Assembly: GCF_032362555.1 (NCBI RefSeq)
Contig: NC_083527.1
Location: 6,882,001 to 6,946,000 of the forward strand
From: Amyelois transitella
Taxonomy: Eukaryota; Arthropoda; Insecta; Lepidoptera; Pyralidae
Length of the DNA stretch: 64,000 nt
Direction: 5' to 3'
Shown: positions 1 through 12,720 of the stretch, one piece after another
How positions within the stretch are numbered: the first letter of the stretch is position 1
Layout of the letters: every line of letters begins with the position of its first letter
The notes under the pieces: model-generated
Seen by the model: the letters and a program-made list of their open reading frames with translations, nothing else
Databases searched by the model: none
Told to the model about the DNA's origin: nothing
Program-made: the position numbers and the translations under genes

Positions 1-113
1 GTTAGCTCTGTCTACCCCGCAAGGGATATAGACGTGATTATATGTATGTATACCCCACATTCACATATCACGTCTTTATGCCCTACCGGGCAGAGCCAAC
101 AGTCTCGAAAAGT
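1..113. repeat. RepA tail (+, 1-53) abutting a RepA tail (-, 60-113)
   Basis: RepA is the commonest repeat here, about 255 bp when complete. Its head is a small hairpin, GTGCCG...CGGCAC. The middle reads 'GGATGTCGTAAAAGGCGACTA' and then 'GCTAGCAACCTGTCACTATT'. Near the 3' end is a CAGTCTT-TTC-AAGACTG hairpin, followed by 'CTACCCCGCAAGGGATATAG' and (TATG)n. '+' means head to tail in window direction. These two truncated copies face each other tail to tail. Confidence 0.85.
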
Positions 114-159
114 CCAAAAAGATCAAATTAAAGACGTTCTGGCAAAAGGTCAAGGGTCA
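114..159 (+). mobile_element. LINE fragment (RT C-terminal coding end)
   Basis: The stretch starting GATCAAATTAAAGACGTTCT matches the sequence encoding DQIKDVLAKG in the longer LINE copies at 15797-16168 (minus) and 53690-54012 (plus). Here it lies between two RepA pieces, so it is a scrap left by nested insertion and not a coding unit. Confidence 0.7.
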
Positions 160-161
160 GT

Positions 162-532
162 CGTGTCTATATCCCTTGCGGGGTAGACAGAGCCAAAAGT
201 CTTTAAAAGACTGATGGGCCACGTTCAGCTTTTTGGCTTGATGATAGAATACATAACATACATGATAGAATACATAACAGCTTATGAGAAAAATAAACTC
301 ATACATACATATAGTCACGTCTTGCGGGGTAGACAGAGCCAACAGTTTCGAAAAGACTGAAAGGCCACGTTCAGCTGTATGGCTTAATGATGGAATTGAG
401 ATTCAAATAGTGACAGGTTGTTAGCCCATCGCCAACAAGAAGAATCCCAAGTTTATAAGCCTATATTATCCCCTTCACGACATCCATGGGAAAGATATGG
501 AATGTTCCCAGTGCTGGGAACCATACGGCAAC
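162..532 (-). repeat. RepA, two minus copies (162-252 partial, 301-532 near full)
   Basis: The first copy is a tail fragment broken off in the sequence that complements TCTATCATTAAGCC. The second runs from the (CATA)n tail to a diverged head reading CCATACGGCA. Both carry the tail hairpin and the GGGGTAGACAGAG segment in reverse orientation. Confidence 0.85.
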
Positions 533-563
533 AGTAGGTATCAACATAGTTTATACTTTTATC

Positions 564-826
564 TATACTAATATTATAAAGCTGAAGAGTTTGTTTGTTT
601 GAACGCGCTAATCTCAGGAACTACTGACTACTGATTCGAATTGAAAAATTCTTTTTGCGTTGAATAGACCATTTATCGAGGAAGGCTTTAGGTTATATAA
701 CATCACGCTGTAACTATTAGGGGCGAAGAAATAATGGAAAATGTGAAAAAAAAACTGGGAAAATTATTCAATCAATGATGCCCAAAATAACTATTTCACG
801 CGGACGAAGTCGCGGGCACAGCTAGT
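564..826 (+). repeat. RepE interspersed repeat, copy 1
   Basis: RepE begins TATACTAATATTATAAAG, contains GAACGCGCTAATCTCAGGAA and CCATTTATCGAGGAAGGCTT, and ends GCGGACGAAGTCGCGGGC followed by ACAGCTAGT. Other copies are at 15064-15312 (minus) and 52440-52693 (plus). It shares its closing GGACGAAGTCGCGGGC block with RepF. The module is widespread in Lepidoptera and may be a non-LTR derivative. No coding capacity is seen. Confidence 0.75.
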
Positions 827-3800
827 TTCAATATAAAGCAGTACCTAAAGAAATGAACAGTAGTTAAACAATTTTGTCAACTTTAAAAAGTAACTACCAA
901 ATTTTACTTTCTCAAATAAATCGAAACAAAATGGCCGCTGTCACCGCTTCGACACAAAGTAACAATGGTACAACAAATCCCTTATTTTTTTTCGTGGCGG
1001 CTGATATATCGACAATGGGACATGTGTGTAGGGGAACAAGATGAGACATGTCTTAAAATTATTTGTAAAGTGATGTCATGCATATCAGGCAGGAGAGGAT
1101 ATCACGAGCCAAGTAGGTACTACGTGTGTGTCTACATAAAATTATCACACAGATTGAGATTTAACATAGATCGAAAGTGCTACCTAAATTCGAGACTTGT
1201 CAAATAGGAACTTACTCAAATTATACCGCATATGATTTCGGCCATTTACTCATTATTTAAATAAAATAGCACGCCTTCAGCTCCGCTCGCATTAAACTAA
1301 AAAAACTGAAATTGCCGTTTATTCCGTCCCCGTAGGAATTAACAAAAAAAGGAAATTATGGTTTCTGGGACCTCCTATTACTTTATTTTTCAAATCAATC
1401 AATAATAGGTAATCAACCTATCTGTGTTCTGGTTTATGAAAATCTGAATTCAATCATCACATTTTACGTTTTAGTAAAATTATCTACGTTAACTGCATTA
1501 GTGACAATACCCATATTCGTTAGAAATGTAACTGGCCACTTTTTTAAACCAATGTCCTAAAAAATCGAATGTTCCTAATTCGAAAAAGATGAATAAATAA
1601 TAGAGTTGCCTGTCCTGGCGACTATTACCCCGATTCAGGGTAAATAGTAAATATCGGGTCAACGACATTATTTTCACGTCAACTAATTGAGGTTATTGAC
1701 TTCAAAGTTTAGATAAAACTAAAAAAAATCTTTTTTACCCTACCAACCTATTAAGTTTAACCTTAATATAATATAAAGACTATATAAAAATGAAGTTATA
1801 CTTATATAGTTATGTGGCTTTAAAATATGTTTTTTAAGTTTTTTTTTGTCGTTCTGACTATACAGATACTTAATTCGTTTAACATACATATAGAGTGGAT
1901 AAAGTAATTAGGTGTAAAGCTTTACTCGTAGTCACTATAATTTGTTTAAATCATCGTACTGACCGAAAATTCTAGATAGATTCTAGACTTCAAGTTTTTA
2001 ATAACTGGACAAACTTTTGAAATAGCCATACAAATTACTTTGGAGAGAAAAATAATAAATGATTAATGATTTATTTTTTTCCTATTCTTATTTAAAACCT
2101 TTATAATGTAGTTTTTGAAGTAATAAAATTGAATCTAATTATAATTTATCAATAAATATGATATATTTTTTATTTAACTTACAGTAAGAACATACATACA
2201 TATAATCACGTCACACACATAGCTTCCCACGAAAAATACGCAATTGTAACGATCATTTGATTACTTAATAAAACTACAATAGTCACAGATTGGTTGGGAT
2301 TAAATGACAATCAAAGACGATACGGGCTAGTAGGTAACGTGTAAAGTTGACGCGTTGTAGATAAACATTTATTTATAGATACGTTGAAGTCTGTATGATT
2401 TCCATAAGAATACCGGAAATAAAATATTTTTCAGTTTTATACTCATTTATGTAAAAAGTTTTATATTAGTTTAATATTTAATTATATACGAGTATATCTA
2501 TAATTTTGATGATTAACAATGCGTTATGTATTATACTTAAGTGCGTTAGTCATTAGTCCGTTTTTACATACATACAATGTCCAGTCGAGCACTAATACCA
2601 TATCGTGTAACATGAGCACAAAGCCTTTGTCGAGTCGCTGTCAGCAATTAGGGAAGCCCAGACGATGACCGATACAGATACTAGGAAATGGGACCAATAT
2701 TACCGGTAATTGTGGGCAATCGATACAGTACACACGGGAAATTGCGGCTAACACTAACTTAGAGGTAGTTTGGTTTGATAGTCTATGGCTGACAAAAGTT
2801 TCAAAAATGTATGGATGCGATGTTTTTTGAATAGATTTTTTTTTAATTTAAATAAGTAAGTAGATAAGTACATCCGTTCATTCGTAGTTAGTGGGGATGT
2901 CGAGTTAAAAATATCCTGTATATTGATCGCTTTATCCTGACTATAGCTTAACATCTGTAACTAAGAAAATACGAACGTCGCTTATGATTTTCCTTTTTTA
3001 TTGAAATTGAGGAAGCTTACGTTTTACAGTAATAAACTGTATATTTTTAACACGTTAAAGAAAATTCGTACAATTTTAATGAAAACCGCACTTACCGTAA
3101 CCACGAGGTTATTAAAAAGATGAACGTGATCTAATGAATTCAGAAAAGTGCTTGCGGTTTGACCCAGATTCATCAATATCAGACTCTTAATTTCTACACA
3201 ATATCAATTTAAATCAAAGGCGATGACGACAGAAAGAAGAGTCTTAATAATCTTATGTTACTAGCACAAAAAATAAATCAATGTCAGTGTCAACCGCTGT
3301 GATCCAATCCAAGTCAAATCTATAAGAGAAAGTTTATCATAAGTGCAAATATACCTTTTAAAGAATAATGTTTGATTGACATATATCTAAGGAGAGAAAA
3401 TGATTTCGAAAATTTAAAGCACGCTAGTCTTTTTATTAATTAAAGGTACGATGTAGGCAACACTGTGACACAAAAACGCGCGAACCGTAAAATTTGCAAT
3501 AAATAACTGTACTGTGTCGCGAAAGTTATCTTTCTTTTTTAATTATTAACCGTGTGAAGATGGATTGAGGTAGAAAATGGAATGCAGGCAATTGGTTTTA
3601 TGTAAGCAGATATCTATGTATTCCTTGGAAAGTGTATAGGGGCACTAAGAGAGAAATTCTTACGAAAACTTCAGTAAATGACAAATGTATAATCTAAATA
3701 AATATATTGTGAATTCCAGTAGATTTTCGATCCGAACTGAAATTACTTCCACTCAAAACATTCTTTTTTTTTTGTTGAAACACGCCATCTCGGAGACAGC

Positions 3801-5520
3801 TCTCCACTGCAATTTGAAAATAGAATACAAACTTTTTCTTATTGCATCCCGCGTTGGCCGTTGACATGCGACTGCATCTTATTTTCGGCCAGTCCGGGAG
3901 TGTTGCCATATCTGGTGAAGAAACTTGATACCGATCAAAGGAGTCTTTATAAGCCATTGATTACGGACATGGAAGGATATGGCTGTCAGCGTTTAAAGCA
4001 CTCGAATACCAACCCTATTTTAAAGGAATGATTCATTGTATGTACTTACCTATGTAAAGTCTGGAAGTCATAGACAAATGCCAGATGTCGATGACAGAGT
4101 GCTAGCGAGTTTTATGGCAGTAAACTAAACGCATGTTTTTATTTTTAATTTGAGAGGTTTTATGCCTGATACTTGACGGTGTTAATGTGTTTCAAACGTT
4201 AAGGAACGTTGATAGAATATTTTAAACACGTATTGCTATCACGCTTTGATATTTTTATGAAATTTAGTAGCTAGATAGAAAAGGATACTGCAATTTTAGG
4301 GTTGTAAGGCATCAAAATTGGTTCAATAGTTTGCAAGTTAAACCAATGATATTAAATATATTACTGTTACACACAAGTTTTATTACTAGGTGACGCTGAA
4401 AATAATCACGTACCTACGAACGTAATTTCTAATAACGCTAAAAACTATTAGTCGTGCGCTACGAATTGTATTAATAACTGCATAGTAGGTATAAGTAGAA
4501 CTATAATAAACATACACAATTTGTGCCCACTTATCTCCTTACGCTAGGCAAGTGTCAGGAATTTTAAACAAATAACCATCACTATTTTCTTTATATTATT
4601 ATGAGTGGTCACAGCTGTGCTGTTGGATTTTATTCTTGTAGTTATCAATAAAGAAGATATCTTATTCTTTGCCTTCTCGTAAGGTTACCTTAAAAACATT
4701 TAAGTATTAAAAAAAAATCTAAAGCAGCTTACCGTGAAATCTTTGCCAAATCCTTTACTTTATGTGGGGTGACTTGTTTTGGGATGGCAATACTTAAAAA
4801 TGTAAATAAATATGTTTTTTTTTAATATGGTGCAATGTAGATTAAATATTAATATGATGATAAATAATTTATATAAGTTTAACAAATTTATAAAATTTTG
4901 AAGTAACCTAAAGAATTTCAGATCCAGTTTAAGTACATAGGCAGGTTTTGTTTGAACTTATTTATTGCAAATAAAAATCAAGAGTTGCAAATCTTTTCTC
5001 TTTGTATTATATTCCTACGTATATTCGAAAAATTATTGGAAATACAAAATGGAAAATACATATTGGAATTCTATGTTGTAAGTACATTGTAGGTACAATC
5101 ATTTCACAAAAAGTATATGGAGCCAGGAAGGCAGAGTAACATTAGCTAGACTTTGCGATATGGCGCCAGGAGGGTTCATTGACCGCGCGCGCGAGCCATC
5201 TGTATGCGGGACAGTGGAAACTAGATCGTTTGCTTAGACCAGGACTAGCTGTAGCACTCAGCTAAGCTCACGTTAAACTAAAATTCCCCGTTTTTAAGTT
5301 CCCTTAGGAATATCCAGAAGAACAAGCCTGATAATAACTTGAAAAGCTAACTAACTACAAACAAAAAAATCAAAATGAATCAGTATTTATTTGTTTCTAA
5401 AAGACATACATACATTCATAAAGACATTGTTTTTGATATTATCCTCGGTCTCATCCTTATTAGTGTAATAACTATTGTATCGATAAAAAGGTAATCTTAC
5501 CCATCTACATTACTTAACCC
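827..5520. other. Gene-free AT-rich stretch
   Basis: No exon is recognised on either strand. Short ORFs at 965-1207, 2754-2954 and 3694-3957 have no family resemblance or coding-like composition. If tubulin C (first exon 12449-12505) is a working gene, this region is part of its first intron. Confidence 0.6.
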
Positions 5521-5521
5521 C

Positions 5522-5640
5522 CCTGGCACGGCTCGTGCGACGCTGTTTTTCTTAAACGAAAAACTATCGCTATTTCGCTTTTTATTATGAGGTGAAACGG
5601 GACAGCGGCAGCTTTTCCCGCGAGAAAAACCGCAGTAAAG
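5522..5640. mobile_element. RepH fold-back element, copy 1
   Basis: This is a degenerate palindrome of about 120 bp. One arm contains AAACTATCGCTATTTCGC and the other GAAACGGGACAGCGGCAG, so it could fold into one long hairpin. Related copies lie at 22383-22497 (best preserved) and 28180-28252. The form fits a non-autonomous DNA transposon. No target-site duplication is clear. Confidence 0.55.
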
Positions 5641-5820
5641 GTCATTGTCCAACAAGACAATGAAATAACCTGACATTATCACAATGACATGCTGCAAATT
5701 ATCATCAATTACCTAATCAGCTGCCCAATTGTAATTGGGCATTTTGCGACAGCGAATGAGTTCAAGAGACCGTAAGCTTATTCTCAAAATAGATATTATT
5801 TCTACGAGTACTTTCTACAT

Positions 5821-5952
5821 TAAGTCTTTATCCTTTACGGGGCAGAAAGAACTAATAGTCATAAACACAGATAAGGAATAATTTTCACAAAATTTAATGG
5901 CCACGTCACGCCACGCCACGCCACGACAGCGACAGGTTGCTAGCCCATTTGC
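5821..5952 (-). repeat. RepA, degenerate minus copy with CGCCA microsatellite
   Basis: The tail (TTTACGGGGCAGAAAG) and the GGTTGCTAGCCCAT block are recognisable. The middle is replaced by a short (CGCCA)n run near 5906-5927. Confidence 0.6.
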
Positions 5953-6432
5953 TTATTAAAATATCATAAATTTTTTTGTTGTTATATCTACCTGCTTTTG
6001 AATTTGAATGATGGCAGCCTTACTAGCAATAAGTAAGCAAACTTAATAAAATTTACATTATAACAGGAAACTAATAAAAAAATTAACATCTTAACCCAAT
6101 GCGGAGCAAAAAAAATGGCGTGAGTGAATGCACTAAGTAGGTATAAATAAATACCCGCAAAAAACGAACGAATTCGAGCGACCGGCGCCGGCGCAGCTAG
6201 ACCTTGAACCCCCTGGCTCATTGCAACTGCGACAGACTTCAAGGATAACGTTTTTGTGTACCTACAATGTTTGAAATTTTCTTGTGTATTCCAAGTTTCC
6301 AAGAAATGTTAGTCACAAAGAATGCAGAACTAACACTTATTTAATTTTGTACTCATTATGGTATATTTTTAATTTGAGAAAGGTAAACTAAGTATAAGAT
6401 CTAAAAACAAATAAGATATTTTTAAAACTAGC

Positions 6433-6614
6433 TGTTGCCTTGTGGTTCCCGGCACCAATAGAAAAATAAATAGGACACTCCAGACAGGTTTCTAGCCCAT
6501 CGCCTAAAAGAAGAATTCCAAGTTTCCCCTTAGTCGCCTTTAACGACATCCATGGGAACGAGATGGAGTGGTCCTATTCTTTTTTTCTTTGGTTCCGGGA
6601 GCCACAAGGCATTA
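6433..6614. repeat. RepA head-to-head inverted fragments
   Basis: A plus head (GTGGTTCCCGGCACCAATAG) runs into a minus piece that starts mid-element and ends in a second head (GGTTCCGGGAGCCACAAGGC). The two heads are inverted about 130 bp apart. Confidence 0.8.
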
Positions 6615-6923
6615 ACTCTTCACCGTTTTATAGATATCGTTAAATTCATCGCTTTTTGCAGATGGCGCTAAATTCACGCGATAAATGCTAGTAAAACGTG
6701 AGGTAAATAAACATCTGTATTAAAAAAAAAATTAGACCATCAACCTCATCACCTCATTCATTTTAATCACCCATCAACCTACTAATTACGATCTGGTTAA
6801 AACCGTACTCTTCCCGGTTCATTTCACTAATACAAATGTCGTAAAAATGTCAGGAAGAAACAGAAAGCATTCCAATATGTTCGTTGGCCGAATGCCAATC
6901 CCTGACAGATATGTTTATTATGT

Positions 6924-7157
6924 TCAAAAAAGAATAGGACCACTCCATCTCTTTCCCATGGATGTCGTAAAAGGCGACTAAGGGATAGGTTTCGAACTTG
7001 GGATTCTTTTTTAGGCGATGGGCTAGCAACCTGTTACTATTTGAATCTCAATTCTATCATTAAGCCAAATAGCTGACCGTGGCCGTTCAGTCTTTTCCAG
7101 ACTGGTGGCTCTGTCTACCCCGCAAGGGATATAGACGTGACCATATGTATGTATGTT
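6924..7157 (+). repeat. RepA, nearly complete plus copy
   Basis: It lacks only the hairpin head and ends in GTATGTATGT. The core is close to consensus, so this is a relatively young copy. Confidence 0.88.
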
Positions 7158-7256
7158 TATGGAGTGTCAGTTCTTGATGTTCTAAAAATTTTTTCGGAAA
7201 ACATTTCTATAGAAATCTTGTAAAAGGCGATTTATCATTTTTCCCATCCAAGCTAC

Positions 7257-7479
7257 ATAGTCCCTCTCTTTTCCATGGATGTAGTAAAAGGCTACTGAGG
7301 GATAGGCTTATAAACTTGGGATTCTTTTAGGCAGTGGACTAGCAAACTGTCACTATTTAAATCTCCATTATATCATTAAGCCAAACAGCATAACGTGGCA
7401 TATCTTTCGTTTCAAGAAGTTGGCTGGTTGGAAGAACAAGTTGGCTCTGTCTACCCCGCAAGGGATATATACGTGATTA
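7257..7479 (+). repeat. RepA, older plus copy
   Basis: The core is recognisable but diverged. A few dozen extra bases interrupt the sequence near 7410-7438, before the GGCTCTGTCTACCCCGCAAG tail. Confidence 0.8.
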
Positions 7480-7778
7480 AATCTAAGAAGGTACGTCTGA
7501 GAACTAAGAACCAATACAGTGAATTCAGATAACAAAACAGTTGAGTCATCACAATATACTAACAAAAAGATAAGACTTGAATCACAAAGTTTGATAGAAA
7601 TAATCCTGGAGGGTAAGCATGAATCACAAAATAATTACAGTTCTAGGAATGGAGTAGCAATAGACTAATTTTATAGTAGTAAGTTCGGGGTAATCGTGAT
7701 TCATAACAATATTACATTACATAGGTAAATCATTTTTACCTCTCACTGCGCAAATACTAATACCAGACTAAATTAGAC

Positions 7779-7898
7779 ATAAGGAGAGTGGGAATAGAAA
7801 TGTTGGAAGGAGAAGGTCAAGACCTTGATCAAATCAGGGACATCATGGCAAAAGGTCAGGTCAAGAGTACTTTAAACCAATTAGCTTGGCTTGAAGAG
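7779..7898 (+). mobile_element. LINE fragment (RT C-terminal end)
   Basis: One frame reads QDLDQIRDIMAKGQVKST, matching the DQIKDVLAK(G)QVKST segment of the LINE copies at 15.8-16.2 kb and 53.7-54.0 kb. Conserved upstream and downstream LINE sequence is missing, and a RepA copy follows after about 50 bp. It is a dead fragment. Confidence 0.72.
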
Positions 7899-7947
7899 AA
7901 TTTTTGTCCGAGAAAAGGCGCGATCTCCAATCAAAACAAGAGCTTAT

Positions 7948-8181
7948 GTGCCGTGTGGTTTACGGCACTTTAGAATCTTTACGTTTTTGTCGTAAAAGGT
8001 GACTAAAGGATAGGCTATATTCTGAGGACACCTCTCGCAGGCGATGGGCTAGTAGCCTGACACAATTTGAATCTCAATTCCATCGTAAAACCATGCAGCT
8101 AAACGTGGCTTTTCAGTCTCCTCGAAACTGTTCGACCTGCCTACTCCGCAAGGGATATAGACGTGATTATATGTACGTATA
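7948..8181 (+). repeat. RepA, full-span plus copy
   Basis: It runs from the GTGCCGTGTGG head to ATAGACGTGATTATATGTA, with diverged middle sequence. It follows a LINE fragment in the same orientation, as at 114-252. Confidence 0.82.
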
Positions 8182-8635
8182 TACAAGAACTTAAATGTAA
8201 CAAGTACAGATACAGCCCACATGCATTTCCGTGGGTGGATTTCTCGACTTGGTGTGAATAAAAAGTAAAAATAACCAACCTTGAATCATTGTTTACAATT
8301 TCTTGAACATAACCATGTTTTTAGACATAAGTACTATTGATTTTTCAATACACACCTCATTAGTATTAGTGTGCTGATCAATTTAAGGAAAACTATAATT
8401 AGTATTTTATATAGTTTCCTTATAAATGTTTATTCATTGATTGAATTAAATGTTTATGTTAATCTTTTTCGTATTCATTAACTGACTAGAACTGATGTCA
8501 TTCTGATATTTTTTTCTTAAATAAACAAATAAGTAAGTAGTAATTATGTTCTAGGTTTGAGTGTTCATCCTTTGAATTATTATTTTTTTTAAATCCATCT
8601 TCTATAAGTAAATATATGTTTAAAAAACACTTTTC

Positions 8636-8785
8636 CTCTTGGCTTTAGTCCTAGTTGCATCCTCACCACTCTGAAGAGGAGCCTGGGGTATGCCTTCAAC
8701 CATGGATCCTGCATTGGGTGAGTCAGGTTTTTACTCGAAGCGACTCCCATCTGACCTCCGCAACCTTTGCAGGAATATATTCTGT
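8636..8785 (+). repeat. RepK interspersed repeat, copy 1
   Basis: It contains GGCTTTAGTCCTAGTTGCAT and GAAGCGACTCCCATCTGACC. The same module occurs at 46440-46690 (minus) and 47338-47512 (plus). It is not coding. Bases 8786-9775 that follow show no gene. Confidence 0.6.
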
Positions 8786-9775
8786 ATATATATATATGTG
8801 TATATGAAAATATTCGTTAAACAGTCGAATCTTTCCCTCTAAGAAATATGAAATTTGGTATGCTAGGTGCCAGGGGAATGTAGTTGTAGCATTTCTTAAT
8901 ATTACCGTGGAACTGATTCATTGTTACTCTGAGGTTATAATGAAATTTAGCGCGCAAGAGAAAAGATACGATAATACCTAGTAATCAGAGTTAATTTTAG
9001 TATTTTCGCAATATAAGTAATGAATAAATCAACTTACCCACTTAAAAACGATGTGCTTTATGAAAAATTTGAACTGATATTAGTTAAAACGCGTCTGTGT
9101 TGTGCACTGCCTTGTATCTCACTAAACAGAAGCAGGAATTAAAGATTTACGTAGGTATGTTTGATGCGTGCGCGCATCGTCCTTGATTGAAGTTTATTGA
9201 CAAATATTTATCCGCCTAGCTATTGATGGGGAATTGGTGGACGTATACAGAAGACAGGGAATCCTTCTTGCGACCGCAAGAAATTCTTTCTAAGTAAAAA
9301 CAAAATAGTTCAAATTATTTATATATTCTGTTATTTTTAATGATCATGAAAAACTGTTAGCTCCACTACTTAACCAAAATAAGGAAAATCAAAAAAGCAT
9401 CTGCAGACAACGCGAAGGCACAGATAACTAATTTTGGGATTCAAATTGTCACAAAAAGTGTTTTAACAGTTCTCCAAATTGTCCATATAAAACCTTAAGA
9501 AGTCTTATTCGAAAATTAAATACGTTAATTAACCAAATAAGACTGGCCGTAATGACAGAAACAGGCCGGATATTCGTCAGTTGTGGCATAAAACAAAGAA
9601 AACAATGGCCAGTGACCATAGCTTAAAAAAGGCCGAAGCCGTGTTTTATATTCTGTGCGCACGAAGACACTTCCCCGTGTGAATCACGGGCTGGAAATTT
9701 CGAACAGTTTATTCATTTTTAATGGATTTATTAGACACATTGAGCGATGCAAGCCAAATAGTTTCAGCAAATTCA

Positions 9776-9905
9776 TACATGTCACGTTTTTATAACCTTA
9801 CGTGGTAGACAGACCCAATAGCCACTAGACTCATAGGCCACAATCTGGAGTGCTTAGTAATGGTTAGTTTGACAATAATATGTTGCTGGTTCTCTCCTAA
9901 AAAGA
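9776..9905 (-). repeat. RepA, very degenerate minus copy
   Basis: Recognised by GTCACGTTTTTATAACC and GGTAGACAGACCCAATAG, with weak similarity through TCCTAAAAAGA. The low identity marks an old insertion. Confidence 0.5.
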
Positions 9906-12448
9906 TCATTATATGGCATGAATATAGCATGGCATGGCACTATATTGTAGGAAAAGGTACTTTGTTACTTATAATTTATTGACACTTTTTTTTAATTTAC
10001 AGTTATTTAATGTGATATTTATAAAATTATATAGTTCTAGCGACTAGTTCCTGCTTCCCACGGGTAGCAGTTATAGATAAACCTTCCTCAAAAAAGGCTT
10101 TTTCCAACATTTCTAATTGAAACAAAATGCGTCCATAACATAGAGAGCATACTTAGAAGAATTTCATTAAAATACTATCCATGAATGACTCAACAACCAA
10201 CACAGTTGAACCTTATCAAAAATAATATTAGCGGTTAAAAATTAAAATTATCGTTGTCCAAAGACCTTCTTATCATTCGTTTTTTTTTATGCATACTTAT
10301 CATTGTTGTTGTAACGGCTATTGCTAATTTTAATAAACGTGTTTAATTTTAGTTTAACGGTTTGTTATAAAACATTTACACACATTACATTTAGTTCATC
10401 AAGAGCACAATTTCTTAAAAAACTAGTATCCATATAATATCCATATAATGATTTAACGAAGACTTGTTAACAAAATCTATAATAAAATAAAAAAAAAAAC
10501 AATAGTCTCGGACCAGTACTTTAGACTGCAATTAATTTTCAGACTACCAATTAAAATTGCTTGCGTTCTAAATTCGATTTTTTTTTGTAATTGATACGGA
10601 TCAACCGTTTGTCCATTACTGAATATAATCGCGTAGTGGATTCCATATTTGAAAGTAGTTCTTGATAAAATAATAACGGTCTGTAACGGCCAGTCAATGT
10701 CGTTTTTAACAAGTGCCATTATTTCGGGTAAGAATAATTCTTGTGTAGGATATAATTACAATGTGTTGTGTCGCGTTAAATGATAATTATATTATGCTTT
10801 GACATCGTTTGTCTGTTCTTTTTCTTTGGGTCACCCGCAATATAAATTGATGTGTCAGCAGAAATTGAAACAATTTGTACTGATGACGCAAATCGTAAGA
10901 CTGCACACACGGTTTAAAATTGTTTCAAGGTTTTTAATTATTTGCATTTTTTATATATAGATTTATGTAAGAAGAAATGCACTATAAAGGTAAGTTCATA
11001 CAAGTTAATAGATTTCCTTTTTATTTATTAATTCAAAGTAGGAATGTAATAAAGGTTTTATTAGATGTTCTCACGAGACTGATGCCTAGGCCAGACGCTT
11101 AAATTTCAACACAATATATAATAATACAACGATATTAATAAAAATATCATCGATTCTATTATTATTTACTTTATCGATATACTTATAAAACTAATTAACA
11201 CACAGTGAACAACCGGTCCTTTTTGGAAACAATATGTATATTGTTATGAAGAAAACAGAACAATGCAACTCTGTATTTGAATACAAAATGTCTAAATAGT
11301 GAACATATAAATTAAATTTTTAATTTATTGTACCATATTAAACTACCTTTTATAGCCAGCCTTCTGGGCACTTTACCTTAGGACATCGATCTGCCGGAAC
11401 TGGCAGTTTTGTTAATAAGTTTTAGTATTATTTAACGTTTCTTGTATATACATAAATATGTAATAGCATAATTTTATTATTACTTAGGTATATCATAAGT
11501 TATCTTCAGGTAAATCAACTTAGGTGACATTTTGTCACCATCAACGCATATAGGGTTAACTTTAACTAACAGGATTTGATTATAAATAACCTTGGGCTGT
11601 CAGTTGGTTTTTAATTTAAAAACATATGAATTAATTTTTTTTCCACTATCAAATGGAACCAACAACGTCTCGACCTTATTTAATTTTATTTCTTTCATAA
11701 TCTTCTATAATTTTTGTCTCAAAATTCAAACTTCGAAGAGAATTTGCAATGTTTCTGCCATATCAACAGTAAATCAAATTCAAAAATCGAATTATGTTTG
11801 TCCGATTCCGTTAGAAAGCATATCGGTTAGACGTGCTCCAATAAAATAAAGAACACTCGCATTGTAATACTTGATCACTGGCCAGTGAAAGCAGACAAAA
11901 AAAGAAAAAAGTTATGAAAGTAAAATGTTATCGTAGTTAAAACATTTGAATTGGTCAAAATGGCTTGTTTACTTTTTTTAGACACCAAGTTTAGGTAAAA
12001 GAAATAAAAAAAAATACCACTTGAATTAGTATTAATTAACTACATACTCATAGGCCATTCACATGTAAAAAATAATTTGCTAATCATGAAAAATGAGTTC
12101 CAATTCAAATCGTTTACTCACATCGTAGCGGTATTTAACAAAACCAAATTAATTAAAGTTATTTGCATTTATTTGTTTTAACATAAATAAAACTTACAAG
12201 GCAATTAAAATGTTTATATTATAACTAAACGTCTTTCAGGTTATGATGTTTAAATCTTATCAGATATAATACCTGTCTAATTATTCAGAGTGTAATATTG
12301 TACATACATATTTTTTTTACTAAAGAAATATGATAATTACAATATTATTTCCCCATCACATGCAATAGTTTAATTATTAAAAAGAAAACAAAATATTTAA
12401 ACCGTTACTGTCAAATTTGACAGATTCGAAATTCAAATAAGGACTTAC
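9906..12448. other. Gene-free stretch left of tubulin C exon 1
   Basis: AT-rich, with no recognised exon or dated repeat. Short ORFs at 10477-10719 and 11592-11849 are low-complexity and unsupported. By transcript direction it would begin the first intron of tubulin C, since the donor is at 12448. No second tubulin exon is found here or further left. Confidence 0.6.
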
Positions 12449-12505
12449 TTTTGCTCCAATCTGGTTCCCGCACTGTCCAGCCTGCAGGTGCACTATTTCC
12501 CTCAT
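12449..12505 (-). CDS. Beta-tubulin C, first coding exon only
   Basis: Nineteen codons read MREIVHLQAGQCGNQIGAK, the beta-tubulin N-terminus. They are followed by a good splice donor (AAA|GTAAGT) at the same phase-0 position as the first introns of tubulins A and B. The MREI start is the tetrapeptide through which tubulin mRNAs are autoregulated during translation. The strand matches A and B, so this is a third member of a tandem array. Residue 7 is Leu where A and B have Ile, which is tolerated in the family. The next exon would begin FWEIIS or similar, and no such sequence exists at 1-12448. Either the intron exceeds 12.4 kb and continues past the window, or this is an orphan exon of a decayed gene. 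The intact reading frame and donor favour a live gene. Confidence 0.85.
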
Positions 12506-12720
12506 TTTCTTTATTTATTTTTTTATTTCTAAAACTATAAATGGACAGTACTTGGTGGCGGTCGAACGAGTACTGAGCCGGTACTCCCGTTGCGCACACA
12601 ACTTGCGAGAGAAATGAAGTAGAGGAACGATGGACGACTGTAGTGCTTGGGGTGTGGGGTGCCCAGCTTTTTATGCGTACCAAAAATGGGGTAAGTATTT
12701 TTTTTTATAATTTGCACCAT
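12506..12720 (-). promoter_or_regulatory. Putative 5' UTR and core promoter of tubulin C
   Basis: On the minus strand a TATA-like ATAAAAAG lies about 34 bases upstream of an ACAGTC. Further down, GGCTCAGTACTC contains the arthropod initiator TCAGT, about 70 bases before the ATG. The leader just before the ATG is A-rich. It lacks the leader motif shared by tubulins A and B. Start-site choice is inference. Confidence 0.4.

Noticed and set aside
12411-12720. ORFs of 61-90 codons across the tubulin C exon
   Set aside because: They read the exon out of frame or through the splice donor. Only the 19-codon MREI frame is coding.
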